Of a stretch of DNA of 64,000 nt, positions 1 through 10,207 are shown piece by piece. The stretch is taken from assembly GCA_029931535.1 (NCBI GenBank), contig JAQPZY010001501.1, forward strand, positions 2,045,501 through 2,109,500, in the 5' to 3' direction. The DNA comes from Margaritifera margaritifera (taxonomy: Eukaryota; Mollusca; Bivalvia; Unionida; Margaritiferidae). How positions within the stretch are numbered: position 1 is the stretch's first letter; each line of letters starts with the position of its first letter. The notes under the pieces are model-generated. The model saw only the letters and a program-made list of their open reading frames with translations, ran no database searches and had not been told where the DNA came from. The position numbers and the translations under genes are program-made.

Positions 1-201
1 GCTACCTGCTGCAATAACTCCGCTTGTTGTTATTAATAGTGGTGCATAAAATATTAGTTTTATTAGCCGGTTGTAATACTTGGAAGCCCGTTTAGAGCAA
101 TACGCTTTTTTATGATAGGTATAAAAATATGCTATTAGTTGATTGCGTTCCTCTTCTGGTATTGCTGTAGAAATATGATTAAAGTCGATAATTTGTTTCA
201 T
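1..201 (-). CDS. Two-TM membrane protein, 5' part only (cut by window edge)
   Basis: The start codon is at 199-201 on the minus strand and the frame runs off the window edge. The predicted product matches the first ~66 residues of the 162-aa protein at 35486-35974 in copy 2: a soluble helix with HKKAYCSK, then the beginning of a hydrophobic segment. The function is not known; see the copy 2 entry for a possible SLATT-like resemblance. Confidence 0.6.
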   Translation of the reverse strand, partial: MKQIIDFNHISTAIPEEERNQLIAYFYTYHKKAYCSKRASKYYNRLIKLIFYAPLLITTSGVIAAGS

Positions 202-246
202 TATATTATAGCGTTTATAAAAATAAACGTGCTAACTTATAATTTT

Positions 247-836
247 TTATTTTACAGCAGCGTCAGAAACTAATGTATTAAAATCAACATTATGTACATC
301 TGTAAGTACTGCTCGGTATTTACTAAAAATATTAGATAAATGGCGTCACAGTTCGTTTTCTTGTTTATCAGTGTATTCTTTTGTTGATTTATAGTTGAGT
401 GTATTTGAAACTGTTGCAATATCATTTATTTCACCGATATCGTGTTCATGCAAATCAATAAATTCGATAGCTGCTTTAACAAAGTCAATGTTAATATTAC
501 GTTGACTAAAGTATTGGCGAAGTATTACATATGCGGTTGCTAACCTTTCTTTTATATGTGATTGATCCATTGGCCATTGATTGTGATCCTCGTGAATTTC
601 ATCCCATATATGTGTTTTATACTCATATTGTTTTGTGTCATTGTTAAATTGGTATTGAAATGCTATTGGGCCAATGTGGCTGGTTTTCCAACGTACGGTA
701 TTATAATTATCGTATATGTCTGTTTTATGCTACGCTTTTGTGGAACACCATCATAAGAAAAAAGATATTTTTTAATATCATCTTTACTTGTCCAATCTTT
801 TAATTTATGTAAATCAGTGTTTTTTAATTTATTTGC
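247..836 (-). pseudogene. Helical protein D remnant (paralogue of the C-terminal part of protein C)
   Basis: Reading leftward from about 836, this corresponds to the 222-residue protein at 36004-36669 in copy 2. A clean 74-codon stretch (346-570) holds the conserved core (ATAYVILRQYF ... EFIDLHEHDIGEIND). It is closed by an in-frame TGA at 346-348, after which the homologous frame continues (SKYRAVLTDVHN) to a natural stop at 247-249. The 570-836 part is frameshifted relative to copy 2. No function is known. The core resembles the C-terminal third of the neighbouring protein C, suggesting ancient gene duplication. Confidence 0.55.
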
Positions 837-2293
837 TTATGGTTTATACCTATTATAAAAATCAATAGCTGCTCTAAAAATATTTATATTATTATCGTTA
901 ATTTCAAAAATTGTTGTACCAACAAGATAAATACTAAAAACTGCATCAACGAATTTATTAAAATTATTATAAAATTAATAACTTCTTCAAACTTTCTGTT
1001 TCCTGCGGTACTTATTATTAATTTTCTAAATTTATCATTTTTTGCATCTACAAGAAAAGCTCTAGCTGAGTCAAATATATCAGAATTTTTATCTATTAAT
1101 TTTTCTTCTTGTTCTTTTGTGTAAGTTAATTTACCTACAAACTCAAATTTATTTGGAACTTCCTCTATGTTATTTACATCAATATCATCTTTATGTGAGT
1201 TAATAAATTCTAATGCTGATTTTGCAATTTCTACTGGCATTGTATCTAGTAACAAGTACTGGTATAATATTGAATATGCTGCAGCAAAGTCGTCCTTAAA
1301 GTTGTCTTCGTTCCATAGCTCAGTTCCTTGTAATTTGTCTTTTAATTTATCATGTAAACCTAAATAAAGTGGTTCTTTTATAAAATTTTTCAACAAGCGA
1401 TTTAATAATCGTTTGGTTATTATTTCATTATATGTTAGTTGATTTGGATTTGGAGCTAATTTTATTATTTTATTTGGTATTTCATCAAGTGCGTTTAGTT
1501 CATCATAAAAAGCAGTTTTTTCAGCTTCTGTTGATCCTTTTAATTTTTTCTCAATTGTTTCAACGGTATCAAATGCGGTTGCTATCTCATCGTCATCGTA
1601 TCTGTTTTTAACTCCCGGAGTTTTTGATGATATTAATACTAAGTAAGCTACGGCAAGACCATGCGCGTCATCTGGTTCGTTGTGTACGGCAACAATTGTT
1701 TTTTTATCATTGAAATCTAACCCCAGTTCTCTGAACAATCGTCGTTTAGCAAAATTATTAAACGCTTTTACATTTCTTCCAAGACCGTGACGTTTTTTCT
1801 CAAAAATTTTATCTAAACAATCTATGTTTTCTCTATGATCTTTTTCTCCTGTTTTATTAATCTGTGTATTAAATTTTCGTTTTTGTACTAACTTTGACCG
1901 CATTATCGTTAAAGCGTTATCACGAGTTAACTCTGTGATTACATCATGAAGTAATTTTTCAATTTCATTTTCAAGTTTTTCCATTTCTGCTTTAGTACAA
2001 AATTTAACACACATATCGTATTTGTCCAACATTTCTTTTATTTGGGGTTTTCTCATTGCAATAACTGATTTAAAGTTTTCAATATTTTCTGTTTGTTCAT
2101 CTGGATTTTTAAATATATTTGATAGTTCACGAATAGCTGTTCGAATAGTTTCTTGTCTTTGCGCGTCATCTTTTTCTTGTTTTGTTTTACCAGCAGGAAT
2201 TGGTGGATTAAATTCCGGTGTAGTTAGTTGATTATGATTAAATTCGAAGATTGTATTGTAGAACTCGCGACATACTTCAACAATTTCAGACAT
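837..2293 (-). CDS. Uncharacterised helical protein C (C-terminal frameshift)
   Basis: Starts at ATG 2293 and is open to 884 (469 aa). It is rich in charged helices, with K/E-rich stretches and a basic patch (KIFEKKRHGLGRN) near residues 160-175. Against copy 2 (36670-38082) it aligns over almost its whole length until about position 970, where a frameshift replaces the conserved C terminus with a hydrophobic tail; the original stop would be at 837-839. The apparent C-terminal membrane segment is therefore probably an artefact of the frameshift. The residue 320-430 region resembles neighbouring protein D. No known family is recognised. It is the second gene leftward from the fibre gene, read on the same strand. 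Confidence 0.65.
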
Positions 2294-2369
2294 TGAAATT
2301 ATTATTAGCGATTATACAATAATTAATTATACAATAATCAATTATACAATAATCAATTATACAAAAAAT

Positions 2370-4023
2370 TTAGACGTTATCATCCAGTGGAAATATTTGA
2401 AGCAGAGTAAGACCCGGATTTGTGATCTCAGCATTGACTACATACAATCTGAAATACGAAAATTTAGTTGCATTAGATACCGTAAATTCTTGAACAGCGG
2501 CTCCAATATAAATAACACCTGGCGCGGTTGTATACAATGTTGTATAACTAACATCATTAATGGAGCCCTCGAGTCGCCAATTATATATTCGTTCTGCACC
2601 GCCGGCTCGTCCACGCAGTTGAAATTTCCATATAGCAACCTGAAATGGGCATTGTATTTTGATCCAGAAGTTTGCTGACACACCATTGGTTGAACATTCA
2701 TTTGAATTTACTGACGATTGTAGATGATATGTAAATGCATAGCAAGGATCGTACCCTGGATATGCTGACGATGATGTTGCGATAAATCCCGTACGACTGT
2801 TACTGTTCCCGGATAGCGGTGGAATAAAGCCGACACTGTTTTTAGTTCGAGTGCTACCTCCAACCTTAGAATCAACATATGCTTTGTTTGAGAGGTCATC
2901 TGTTGCTGTTGGCGCTGTTGTGCATTTAACAACACAGTTTGTCATTACTAGATTGCCGGTCATTGTGTCGCCGATTTTGTTTACCACAGCGCTTTTAAGG
3001 TTTACCAGAGACGAATATGGAATAGCATCACCGGGATTGACTGGTACTGGTACATTTGTTATAGCTACATTATTCATGTTTAGCGGTCCGGTCATGGTAC
3101 TCCGATTTTAAGAACAGCATTGTCTTGCATATACTTGACACTGACAGCGTTATCAAGTGCCCATGATAAGTTTGTGTTGAGCCCGTTAGAACATATCCAC
3201 CCATATTTAGTGAGCCAATCATTGTTGTTCCAATGCGTGGGACGTATTCAGCGAGTTTTGTAGTGACTTGCGCATAGGATGTAGCATTGGAAATGTTTCC
3301 CGGTGGAAAAGTTGTTGGCAACCCCGTTATTTTAGCGAAGTTTACCATTGTTAATGTGCCCGCCATTATATCTCCGGAGCGATTGACATATTGCGATGTA
3401 ATATCATCCACGTATGTTTTGTTTACGAGATCAATAGCACTTGCAGGAATTGCTGACGATGTTATTCTGTTTGTTCCCATGCTTAATGTGCCCACCATTA
3501 TATCTCCGGTTCGTTTGAGAAATATCGTTGATGAATTCACATATAATTTGTTGACGAGATCAGTGTCATTGATTGGAACATACGTTGATGATATTTTATT
3601 TGATCCCATATTTAATGTGCCTATCATTGTGCCGCCATAGCGATTGACATATGTTGATGCTACTGTGTCCACATATAATTTGTTGACGACATCTGCGGGA
3701 TTTACTGGGACATACGATGACGTTATTTTATTGGCGCTCATATCCAGTACTCCGGTCATTGTGTCGCCGGATTTATTGACTTTTCTGTCGTTGATTGTTA
3801 ACATTTGGATTAGACTTACCGCTTGAGTATTATCGGGGTTAAGTACGGAATAATCTGTTTCCAAACCAATTATTCGGGAATTGCTCATTTTTAAATTGCC
3901 GGTCATTGTGTCGCCAGATTTCTTTACTAGTCCTGATACATCTGCGGCTGCAACTACTTTTGCAGCTGATGCAGCATCTGTTGTTGTTTTTATTAATGTG
4001 CCGAATTTACTGTAATAAGACAT
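2370..4023 (-). pseudogene. Tail-fibre-like repeat protein with C-terminal discoidin-like domain (frameshifted)
   Basis: Begins at ATG 4023, in divergent orientation to the ATPase gene. The N-terminal ~400 residues are repeats of a GDTMTGxLxM type, each followed by a NKxYVD-type segment, as in bacteriophage tail and side-tail fibres. The C-terminal ~150 residues (FWIKIQCPFQVAIWKFQLRG, then NWRLEGSINDVSYTTLY) look like an F5/8 type C (discoidin/galactose-binding) beta-sandwich. Two single-base deletions between about 3095 and 3200 split the gene into frames 3070-4023 and 2370-3095. The inferred role is a trimeric receptor-binding spike; this rests on repeat pattern and fold resemblance only. 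Copy 2 (38133-39782) is in one frame but has a stop. Confidence 0.75.
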
Positions 4024-4116
4024 TATTTTTTAGCGATTTTTATACAATAGATTTTATATATATAAATCAATTACATATAAAATTGTATACATATATACAT
4101 ATACATAAACATAAAA
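4024..4116. promoter_or_regulatory. Divergent promoter region between fibre and ATPase genes
   Basis: A 93-bp, almost pure AT spacer between two head-to-head genes. It holds the element's recurring block on both sides: a run of T followed by ATA-rich sequence (TTTTTATACAATAGATTTTA) and several TATATA cores. A bidirectional promoter is inferred from position and composition, not shown. Confidence 0.4.
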
Positions 4117-4785
4117 ATGTCAATTATAAACTTTGATGATCCATCACGAAATACAAAAACCAAACATAAGAATGAGCTGCCCGATACACATTATTTGATT
4201 GTTGGACGAACTGGATCGGGTAAAACTAATCTATTAATGAATTTAATAACGAGTAAAATATTAAAATATGATCGTGTGCATATTTACACAATCAATGCGC
4301 AACAACAAAAATATGATTTATTGCAGCAATTTAATGATCAGGTTTTAAGACCGATCTTTGGTCAGGATATTATTACAGTTCATTCACCCGATGATGTTAT
4401 TCCAGTTGCCGAACTTGACGATGAGGAAAATAAGATTGTGGTATTTGATGATATAGCTCTGACAACCAAGGATACTAAACCTGTGGAATCATATTTTGCG
4501 TTGTCGCGAAACAAACGTTGCAATTCTATTTATCTCGCTCAAAGTTATTTTACAGTTCCAAAAACGATAAGGCGCAACACAGGCTGTTTTATTTTATTTG
4601 GTGGTCTTGATAATAATGATATAGGTAGAATCGCTAACAATTTTTACGGTGGTGCTGTTAATAAACAACATTTTATTCAGATGTATCGATATTCCACAGG
4701 TGGTAGACACGATTTCTTTTTGTTTGACAAGTACGCGATTGATTCTGATAAAATGTTTCGAAAGAATCTCGATGAGTTTTTATAA
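4117..4785 (+). CDS. Packaging ATPase (FtsK/HerA superfamily, A32-like), intact
   Basis: A 222-aa intact protein. Walker A is GRTGSGKT at residues 30-37 and Walker B is KIVVFDDI at about 106-113. The following ALSRNKRCNSIYLAQSYF segment fits the sensor/arginine region of viral A32-type ATPases. In Polintons and other jelly-roll DNA viruses this enzyme is thought to pump the genome into the preformed capsid using ATP. Its length is usual for the family. The ATG is preceded by the AT-rich block used by other genes here. It heads the long plus-strand block and is divergent from the fibre gene. This is one of the best-preserved genes of copy 1; copy 2 (39903-40572) has a 3' frameshift. Confidence 0.93.
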   Translation: MSIINFDDPSRNTKTKHKNELPDTHYLIVGRTGSGKTNLLMNLITSKILKYDRVHIYTINAQQQKYDLLQQFNDQVLRPIFGQDIITVHSPDDVIPVAELDDEENKIVVFDDIALTTKDTKPVESYFALSRNKRCNSIYLAQSYFTVPKTIRRNTGCFILFGGLDNNDIGRIANNFYGGAVNKQHFIQMYRYSTGGRHDFFLFDKYAIDSDKMFRKNLDEFL

Positions 4786-4928
4786 ACATTGTTATCAACA
4801 ACGCGGTTGATTTTCAAAAATATGTAATTGATTTTTTATCAACAATTTTTATCAACGATTTTTATTAACGATTTTATAAAAATTAATCATAATATAATCG
4901 CAATTATAATATAATCGCAATTATAATA

Positions 4929-6128
4929 ATAGAACGATACTATTTGCAAAATGTACACAGTATTGGTAAACGAATATATACTCTAAGAAAATTGTCCGCG
5001 GTTAAGTATAAAAATCAGAGATTGCTTCAGTTTACGAGGCAAAAAGAACAAACAGACCAGGAATCGCTGCTACGGTTTTTAAAACCAGTTCGTAAGTTTT
5101 TTATTGGTACTGTTAAAGATGCTAAGGGTAAAGAACAGGATGCCGATCTGGCAACAGCGATTTCTGCAGGATTTAAACCAACTGAACAAACACTTGATGC
5201 GATACGAAGGCTATTAGGTGGCGATGGCGGCGATGGCGGTGATGGCGGTGATGGATTAAGCATTATTCCTCACGACATTGATTATGGTGGTGATGATGAT
5301 GGCGATGATGGCGATGATGGCGATGACGACGATGATGGCGATGATGATCAACCATCGCAACGAAAACTCATTAGAATAACAAGACGACTGAGACGTGAAC
5401 AAGAGGCACAACGAGAGCAACTAGGGCAAGAGGAGCAAAGATTGGCAGAAGAACGTGAGCAAGCGGAGCAAAGATTGGCAGAAGAACGTGAGCAAGCGGA
5501 GCAAAGATTGGCAGAAGAACGAGAGCAACGGGAACAAGAGTACCAAAAATTGGTAGACGAACTTCAACAACGGATTGAAAGTCGTCAACAACAGATGGAA
5601 GAAATTGATCAGGAGCGCCTACAACAAATAGAAGCTCTTCGACAACAGATTGCAGAAATTGATCGGGAACGTCAACAACAGACGGAAGAACTTGCTCGGC
5701 AACAAGAGCCACAAGAAATTGATCAGGAACGTCAACAACAGACGGAAGAACTTGCTCGGCAACAAGCGCAACAAGAAATTGAACGCCAGGAACTAGAATC
5801 ACAGAAACAACGACATATAACGTTCATAAAGGGTCGACTACGGGAAATACAAGAACCAGCAAATCAACGAGCAGCTGAACTAAAACAAATAGGGGAGAAA
5901 TTCAACGAAGCAAATCGTGGTGGAGCAAATCGTAGTGATCTGCCAAACATACGTAAAATGCTGGAATTAATACATTTACGAAATTTAAGTTACCACCATG
6001 AGGACAGAGATGATGTTCATAACCTAGCAACCGAACTGGAGAAGTTAAAACCACGATCATACAATCCAGACGAGAGGATATTATATTCTTACCGGTTAAG
6101 GCCTAGAAGACCTAAGGATTTGAGATAA
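4929..6128 (+). pseudogene. Low-complexity protein A, N-terminal domain and coiled coil (start lost)
   Basis: The first ~95 residues are a domain repeated in gene B and in copy 2 (ERYYL..., KNQRL, ESLLRFLKPVRKFFIGT). The codon matching the copy 2 ATG (40657) is ATA at 4929 here, so the original start is lost; the frame is otherwise open from there to TAA at 6126-6128. After a Gly/Asp-rich segment (5218-5350) comes a long E/Q/R-rich coiled coil built on imperfect repeats (EEREQAEQRLA three times). The frame continues past the stop into the Pro-rich part. Function unknown; a structural or scaffold role is conceivable from coiled coil and position between ATPase and capsid genes. Confidence 0.6.
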
Positions 6129-7105
6129 CCATCATTTTATGAATCTGAAATGGAAAAGCTGCTACAACTAGCACCGCATCTGCAACTATCAGCACTGCCA
6201 CCACCACAACCGCAACCATCAACATCAGCACTGCCACCACCACAACCGCAACCATCAACATCAGCACTGCCACCACCGCAACCATCAACATCAGCACTGC
6301 CACCACCACAACCGCAACCATCAACATCAGCACTGCCACCACCACCATCAACACAGCACCATCACCACAATTAATAGACAGAATGATAAAAATACTAACT
6401 CCTCCAACATTTCACACACCAACGCAACTGCCAGCGGCACAACCACCAGTGCAACCACCTCCGGTTATACTACAACCACCACCACAACCACCAGTGCAAC
6501 CACCACCACAACCACCAGTGCAACCACCACCACAACCACCAGTGCAACCACCAGCAGTAAAAAAACCACGGAAATCAAAAGCAAAACCATAAACACCGCC
6601 ACCACCACCACAACCACAACCATCAACACCGCCACCACAACCATCACCACCATCAACACCACCGCCACCACCACAACCATCAACACCATCACCACCATCA
6701 ACACCACCGCCACCACCACAACCATCAACACCACCGCCACCACCACAACCACCACAACCATTAACACCGCCACCGCCACCACAACCATCAACACCACCAC
6801 CGCCACCACAACCATCAACACCACCACAACCACCACCACCACCACCATCAACACCACCATCAACACAACCACAGCTATCAACATCAACGGCAGCACCACA
6901 GCCATCAACATCAACGGCAGCACCACCACCAACGTCGGAATCGCTAACTCCACAACAATGGATAAGAGGAATATTGGAACGGGCAGAAGCAAGGAATATA
7001 CAGCAATGGCCAAAAGCACCAAGGCCACTATCACAATTAGAACAGGAACTAAATCAACTAAACCCAGAAGAACAACACCAGGCAATAAAACGACTATCAC
7101 AATAG
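6129..7105 (+). pseudogene. Low-complexity protein A, Pro/Gln/Ser-rich middle (broken)
   Basis: A tandemly repetitive stretch encoding PPPQPQPSTSALPPPQP- and PPPQPPVQ-type repeats, readable in frame from 6129 to 6374 and, after a frameshift, from 6383 to 7105 with stops at 6590-6592 and 7103-7105. On the opposite strand it gives long Val/Leu-rich frames that are shadows. DNA repeats of CCACCACAACC type run for about 750 bp (6190-6940) and probably grew by slippage. No enzymatic feature is visible. Confidence 0.5.
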
Positions 7106-8827
7106 CAACTGGAACAACAACTACAGATAGTGTTACGAAATCCAACTACAGACAATTATGATATTATGGTACAACTATTGAACGAAATGGTTAATCGAAA
7201 AATGCTGCAATTATCACCAGAGGATATAGAAATATTTAAGCGTTACCATTTGGATGAGAATCTACAGGAAGACTACCGACCACCAGCGTTAACGCTCAAG
7301 GATCCAATGCCAGTACCACCACTGCTGGTTCAACGAGATGCTCAGCGAGAACAAAGCAACAAGAAATGGGAACAACGATGGAATCAAATGAAGCTCACCG
7401 AGGATTTTAAACGGGAAAAAAGTGAACTAGAAGAATATTTTAATACACTACCAGAGAGACAACGGCCCCGATTAATAACAACACCACCACAAGAACCACC
7501 AACACAACAAGAATTAGCCAGGCACGATGCTGTTGACGGCTTAATTGATCATCTTAGAGCTATAAGGAATAGGGAGCAACAAACAGGTAGACGAGAACGA
7601 AGTTTGCGACCCGAACTGGATTATCTAACACATCAACAACTAGAAGAAGTTAGAAATGATCCCGTAAATCAGTTGAGGCGCCAACGACTGCGTGAGGAAC
7701 GGGGATTTCCTAATATAGGACCTTCCGCAGTAATACGTGAAACGTTACGCCAACAACAACGTGAAGTACCTTTATTAGATTTTGATGCGATAAATGAAAC
7801 TTACCAACTAAGAAAGATCCAAGAACATACACCCCCTCGCCAGCAATTGGTGGAGGAACGAGAATACGTACCACTGGAAGAAATGGAGCCTGGCGAACGA
7901 CGACGGATGGAAGAACGTCAACAACTAGAACAACAAGCAGCAATGCGGGCAACAGACGAAGACGAAGACCGCATACGGCGACGACTCATGCGAGATCGTC
8001 AAAGAGCTGGTCTATCACGTTTTACAGGGCCAGAAATAACGCAGGCAATGGAACAGGGAATGGAAGAAAACCGTCGACGACAACGATACCAGGACAAACG
8101 TAGAGAAGCTGGTCTACCATATTTAGCAGGGTTAGAATTAACACGTGCAATGGAAGAAGAACATCAATGGGACCAACGGATGGAAGAACACCAACGAGAA
8201 CGACTTCAACTAGATCGTGAAGCCATGCATCTACCACGTTTAACAGAGTCAGAATTAGCATATGAAATTGCACGACAAAGGCGAGTGGAAGCAGATGAAG
8301 AGGACCGCATTCGATTGATACGGCAAGCGGCAGCAGAAAGGGAGCGTGAGGAACTACGAAGAGAAGAAACGGAACGAACGTACCGAGATCATCGAGAACG
8401 ACAAGAACGAGAAGAACGACAAGAGCAACGACGGTTAGAACAGAAACGGTCAGATCATCGAGAACGACAAGAACAACAACGGTTAGTCGAAATCCAACAA
8501 AGTGGACAACAACAAGCACAACAAGCACAACTAGATCAACAAATACTACGTCGACGTAGCATACCAAATGTTTTCTTTAATACACAAAACCTTTATTTTG
8601 CTAACGCTGATCATTATGAAAATGTTAACTATAGACAATATCATGATTCAGATATCGATGCTATGATTGCTGGTGCAAACAATGATTTAGCGCAAATAAA
8701 TACGTCCATAGCACAGGGTCGAAATTTAATGAGAGATGTTCATCACAGAAAAATTTTAAATATTCTTCAAAAAATTGAAAATGAAAAAAGTACACGTCAG
8801 TTTACACCACAGGCACGACGTCAATAA
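7106..8827 (+). CDS. Low-complexity protein A, C-terminal coiled-coil part
   Basis: The open frame follows directly after the TAG at 7103-7105 (first ATG 7130, about 565 codons). It is strongly E/Q/R-rich with repeated segments of about 40 residues (RQRAGLSRFTGPEITQAMEQ, then RREAGLPYLAGLELTRAMEE), predicted to be long charged helices, and ends with a more ordered segment (NVFFNTQNLYFANADHYENV). It is probably the C-terminal part of the gene beginning at 4929, separated only by stops and one frameshift. Copy 2 holds a much shorter and different protein here. Function unknown. Confidence 0.6.
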   Translation, partial: QLEQQLQIVLRNPTTDNYDIMVQLLNEMVNRKMLQLSPEDIEIFKRYHLDENLQEDYRPPALTLKDPMPVPPLLVQRDAQREQSNKKWEQRWNQMKLTEDFKREKSELEEYFNTLPERQRPRLITTPPQEPPTQQELARHDAVDGLIDHLRAIRNREQQTGRRERSLRPELDYLTHQQLEEVRNDPVNQLRRQRLREERGFPNIGPSAVIRETLRQQQREVPLLDFDAINETYQLRKIQEHTPPRQQLVEEREYVPLEEMEPGERRRMEERQQLEQQAAMRATDEDEDRIRRRLMRDRQRAGLSRFTGPEITQAMEQGMEENRRRQRYQDKRREAGLPYLAGLELTRAMEEEHQWDQRMEEHQRERLQLDREAMHLPRLTESELAYEIARQRRVEADEEDRIRLIRQAAAEREREELRREETERTYRDHRERQEREERQEQRRLEQKRSDHRERQEQQRLVEIQQSGQQQAQQAQLDQQILRRRSIPNVFFNTQNLYFANADHYENVNYRQYHDSDIDAMIAGANNDLAQINTSIAQGRNLMRDVHHRKILNILQKIENEKSTRQFTPQARRQ

Positions 8828-8888
8828 AATCAATGTTGATAATATCAATGTTGATAATATCAATGTTAATATACATAAACGTTAATAA

Positions 8889-9125
8889 ATGGAATGTGAA
8901 AGATTTATTAGTGATCGCGATCAATCATTAATCGACAATCAACATGCAGTCGATCGTGATTGAGATAAAAAGCGAATAAAATTGCTAAAAAAACTAACCG
9001 CAGTAAAACAAAAAAATTATAAATTGCTTTCCGAGTCCGTTGTCAGCAATCAACAGTCGATTGTTAACCGCGATCGTAATAACAATTCTCTTCAAGTGCG
9101 GCAAGTTAAAAAATCAAAAAAATAG
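8889..9125 (+). pseudogene. Partial copy of the A/B N-terminal domain
   Basis: Begins at ATG 8889 and contains a truncated version of the N-terminal domain (KRIKLLKKLTAVKQKNYKLL), interrupted by an in-frame TGA at 8961-8963 and closed by TAG at 9123-9125. In copy 2 the matching sequence (KRIELLKKLAEAKYKNQRLF, from 43448) is joined in frame to a second, full copy of the domain. The start of gene B therefore appears to be a tandem duplication of this domain. Just upstream, 8826-8876 holds short tandem ATCAATGTTGATAAT repeats. Confidence 0.5.
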
Positions 9126-9142
9126 CTGATGATCGCGCGGTA

Positions 9143-9757
9143 ATGAATAACAATGTTAATGTTGTTAATGACAATGGTAATGAACGATATTATTTGGAAA
9201 AAGTTCATAGCAACGGAGATCGAATAGAACTGCTGAAAAAACTTGCCGAGGCCAAGCAAAAAAATCAGCGATTGTTTCAGACGGTACGATGGAACGAAAA
9301 AAATGAACAGGAATCGCTGCTGCGATTGTTAAAACCAATTCAAAAATCTTTTATTGGTACTTTTAAAGATGAATACGGCCAGGAACAGGTAGCAGAGATA
9401 ATGACAGCAATTTCTCGAGGACTTGTACCAACTCAAACAACACTTACTCAAATACAAACATTATTAACTCCGGCTGCTGGTCAACCTACCGCAACACAGA
9501 CCGACGATGGCCAACCAGTTGATGAGCCATCTGACACATATACTGGAGTAGTAACCGAGGATGATGGACGTTTTGCAATAACACCACAAGTTGAGGCTGG
9601 ATTTAGAAGATCGGCTGAACATGTACCACCGGATGAGCGGCAGAGTCGTTTAGATAACTTAGCTGGCGAAAACAGAAAAAGTGGACGATATATAAAAAAA
9701 CATTGTAAGGATTTACAATCAGTAGCAGCACATAAATATAATTTAAGAAAACGATAA
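9143..9757 (+). CDS. Low-complexity protein B, N-terminal part
   Basis: A 204-aa frame. Residues ~13-110 are the shared domain (ERYYLEKVHSNGDRIELLKK, KNQRLF, ESLLRLLKPIQKSFIGT). The remainder is hydrophilic, ending in a basic tail (HKYNLRKR). The frame continues after the single TAA (9755-9757) into the next ORF, and in copy 2 the corresponding regions form one gene (43448-46199). The stop may therefore be a nonsense mutation, or copy 1 may have two genes. Function unknown. Confidence 0.6.
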   Translation: MNNNVNVVNDNGNERYYLEKVHSNGDRIELLKKLAEAKQKNQRLFQTVRWNEKNEQESLLRLLKPIQKSFIGTFKDEYGQEQVAEIMTAISRGLVPTQTTLTQIQTLLTPAAGQPTATQTDDGQPVDEPSDTYTGVVTEDDGRFAITPQVEAGFRRSAEHVPPDERQSRLDNLAGENRKSGRYIKKHCKDLQSVAAHKYNLRKR

Positions 9758-9781
9758 GTATATAAAGAAACGTTTAGAGAA

Positions 9782-10138
9782 ATGGCAACAAAGGAAGAAG
9801 ACCAGCGGCAGCAACGAGATAAAAATGAGTTTGCAGAGTCTTTTGCTGGTTTTAGTCCCGATCAACCACAGCAATGGGGTCAACCACAGCAATGGGGTCA
9901 ACCACAACAATCGCCACCAATTGATCGATCAATGACAGGATCAGGCATTAAAATCTTTAAAAATGTACGTGATGTTATGAATCGATTAACAGTGCTTGCG
10001 GCGTCAAAGCAAGCTGGTAATTCTGGTGTGGAAATTGATAATGAAATCGTGAAAATACTGGATTATCTCAGGAGGAGCAAGCAAATTACTGCCGCCGAGT
10101 ACAAAAAGTTTGTAAATGATTTTGTAGATCGGCGCTGA
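9782..10138 (+). CDS. Low-complexity protein B, C-terminal conserved domain
   Basis: 118 aa. A short repeat (QPQQWG, twice) is followed by a compact ~65-residue helical domain (GIKIFKNVRDVMNRL, AGNSGVEIDNEIV, ILDYLRRSK) almost identical to the C-terminus of copy 2 gene B (46000-46199). This is the most conserved part of an otherwise hypervariable locus, so it probably docks on something constant such as a capsid protein; that is inference. It lies just upstream of the penton gene. I believe similar domains end low-complexity proteins of other Polintons, but cannot check that here. Confidence 0.6.
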   Translation: MATKEEDQRQQRDKNEFAESFAGFSPDQPQQWGQPQQWGQPQQSPPIDRSMTGSGIKIFKNVRDVMNRLTVLAASKQAGNSGVEIDNEIVKILDYLRRSKQITAAEYKKFVNDFVDRR

Positions 10139-10174
10139 CATCGCCGACATTGTTAAAAACAATGTTGACAATTA

Positions 10175-10198
10175 TTTTTATAAAAATCGATTATATAA
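10175..10198 (+). promoter_or_regulatory. AT-rich promoter-like block upstream of penton gene
   Basis: A run of T with ATAAAAATCGATTATATAA, ending about 9 nt before the penton ATG. The same arrangement (T-run, ATA-rich, often ATCGAT, then TATA) precedes most ORFs of both copies, e.g. 10976, 11590, 13206, 13568, 47055 and 47652. Confidence 0.45.
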
Positions 10199-10207
10199 CC
10201 GCTGATA

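Noticed and set aside
6465..7145. Long minus-strand frame of almost pure Val/Leu
   Set aside because: It is the antisense of the CCACCACAACC-type Pro-rich repeats of protein A; the amino acid composition is meaningless.
8022..8567. Minus-strand hydrophobic ORF, and similar ones at 41297-41842 and 42425-43030
   Set aside because: Shadows of Glu/Gln/Arg-rich coiled-coil genes on the plus strand; no conservation between copies in these frames.
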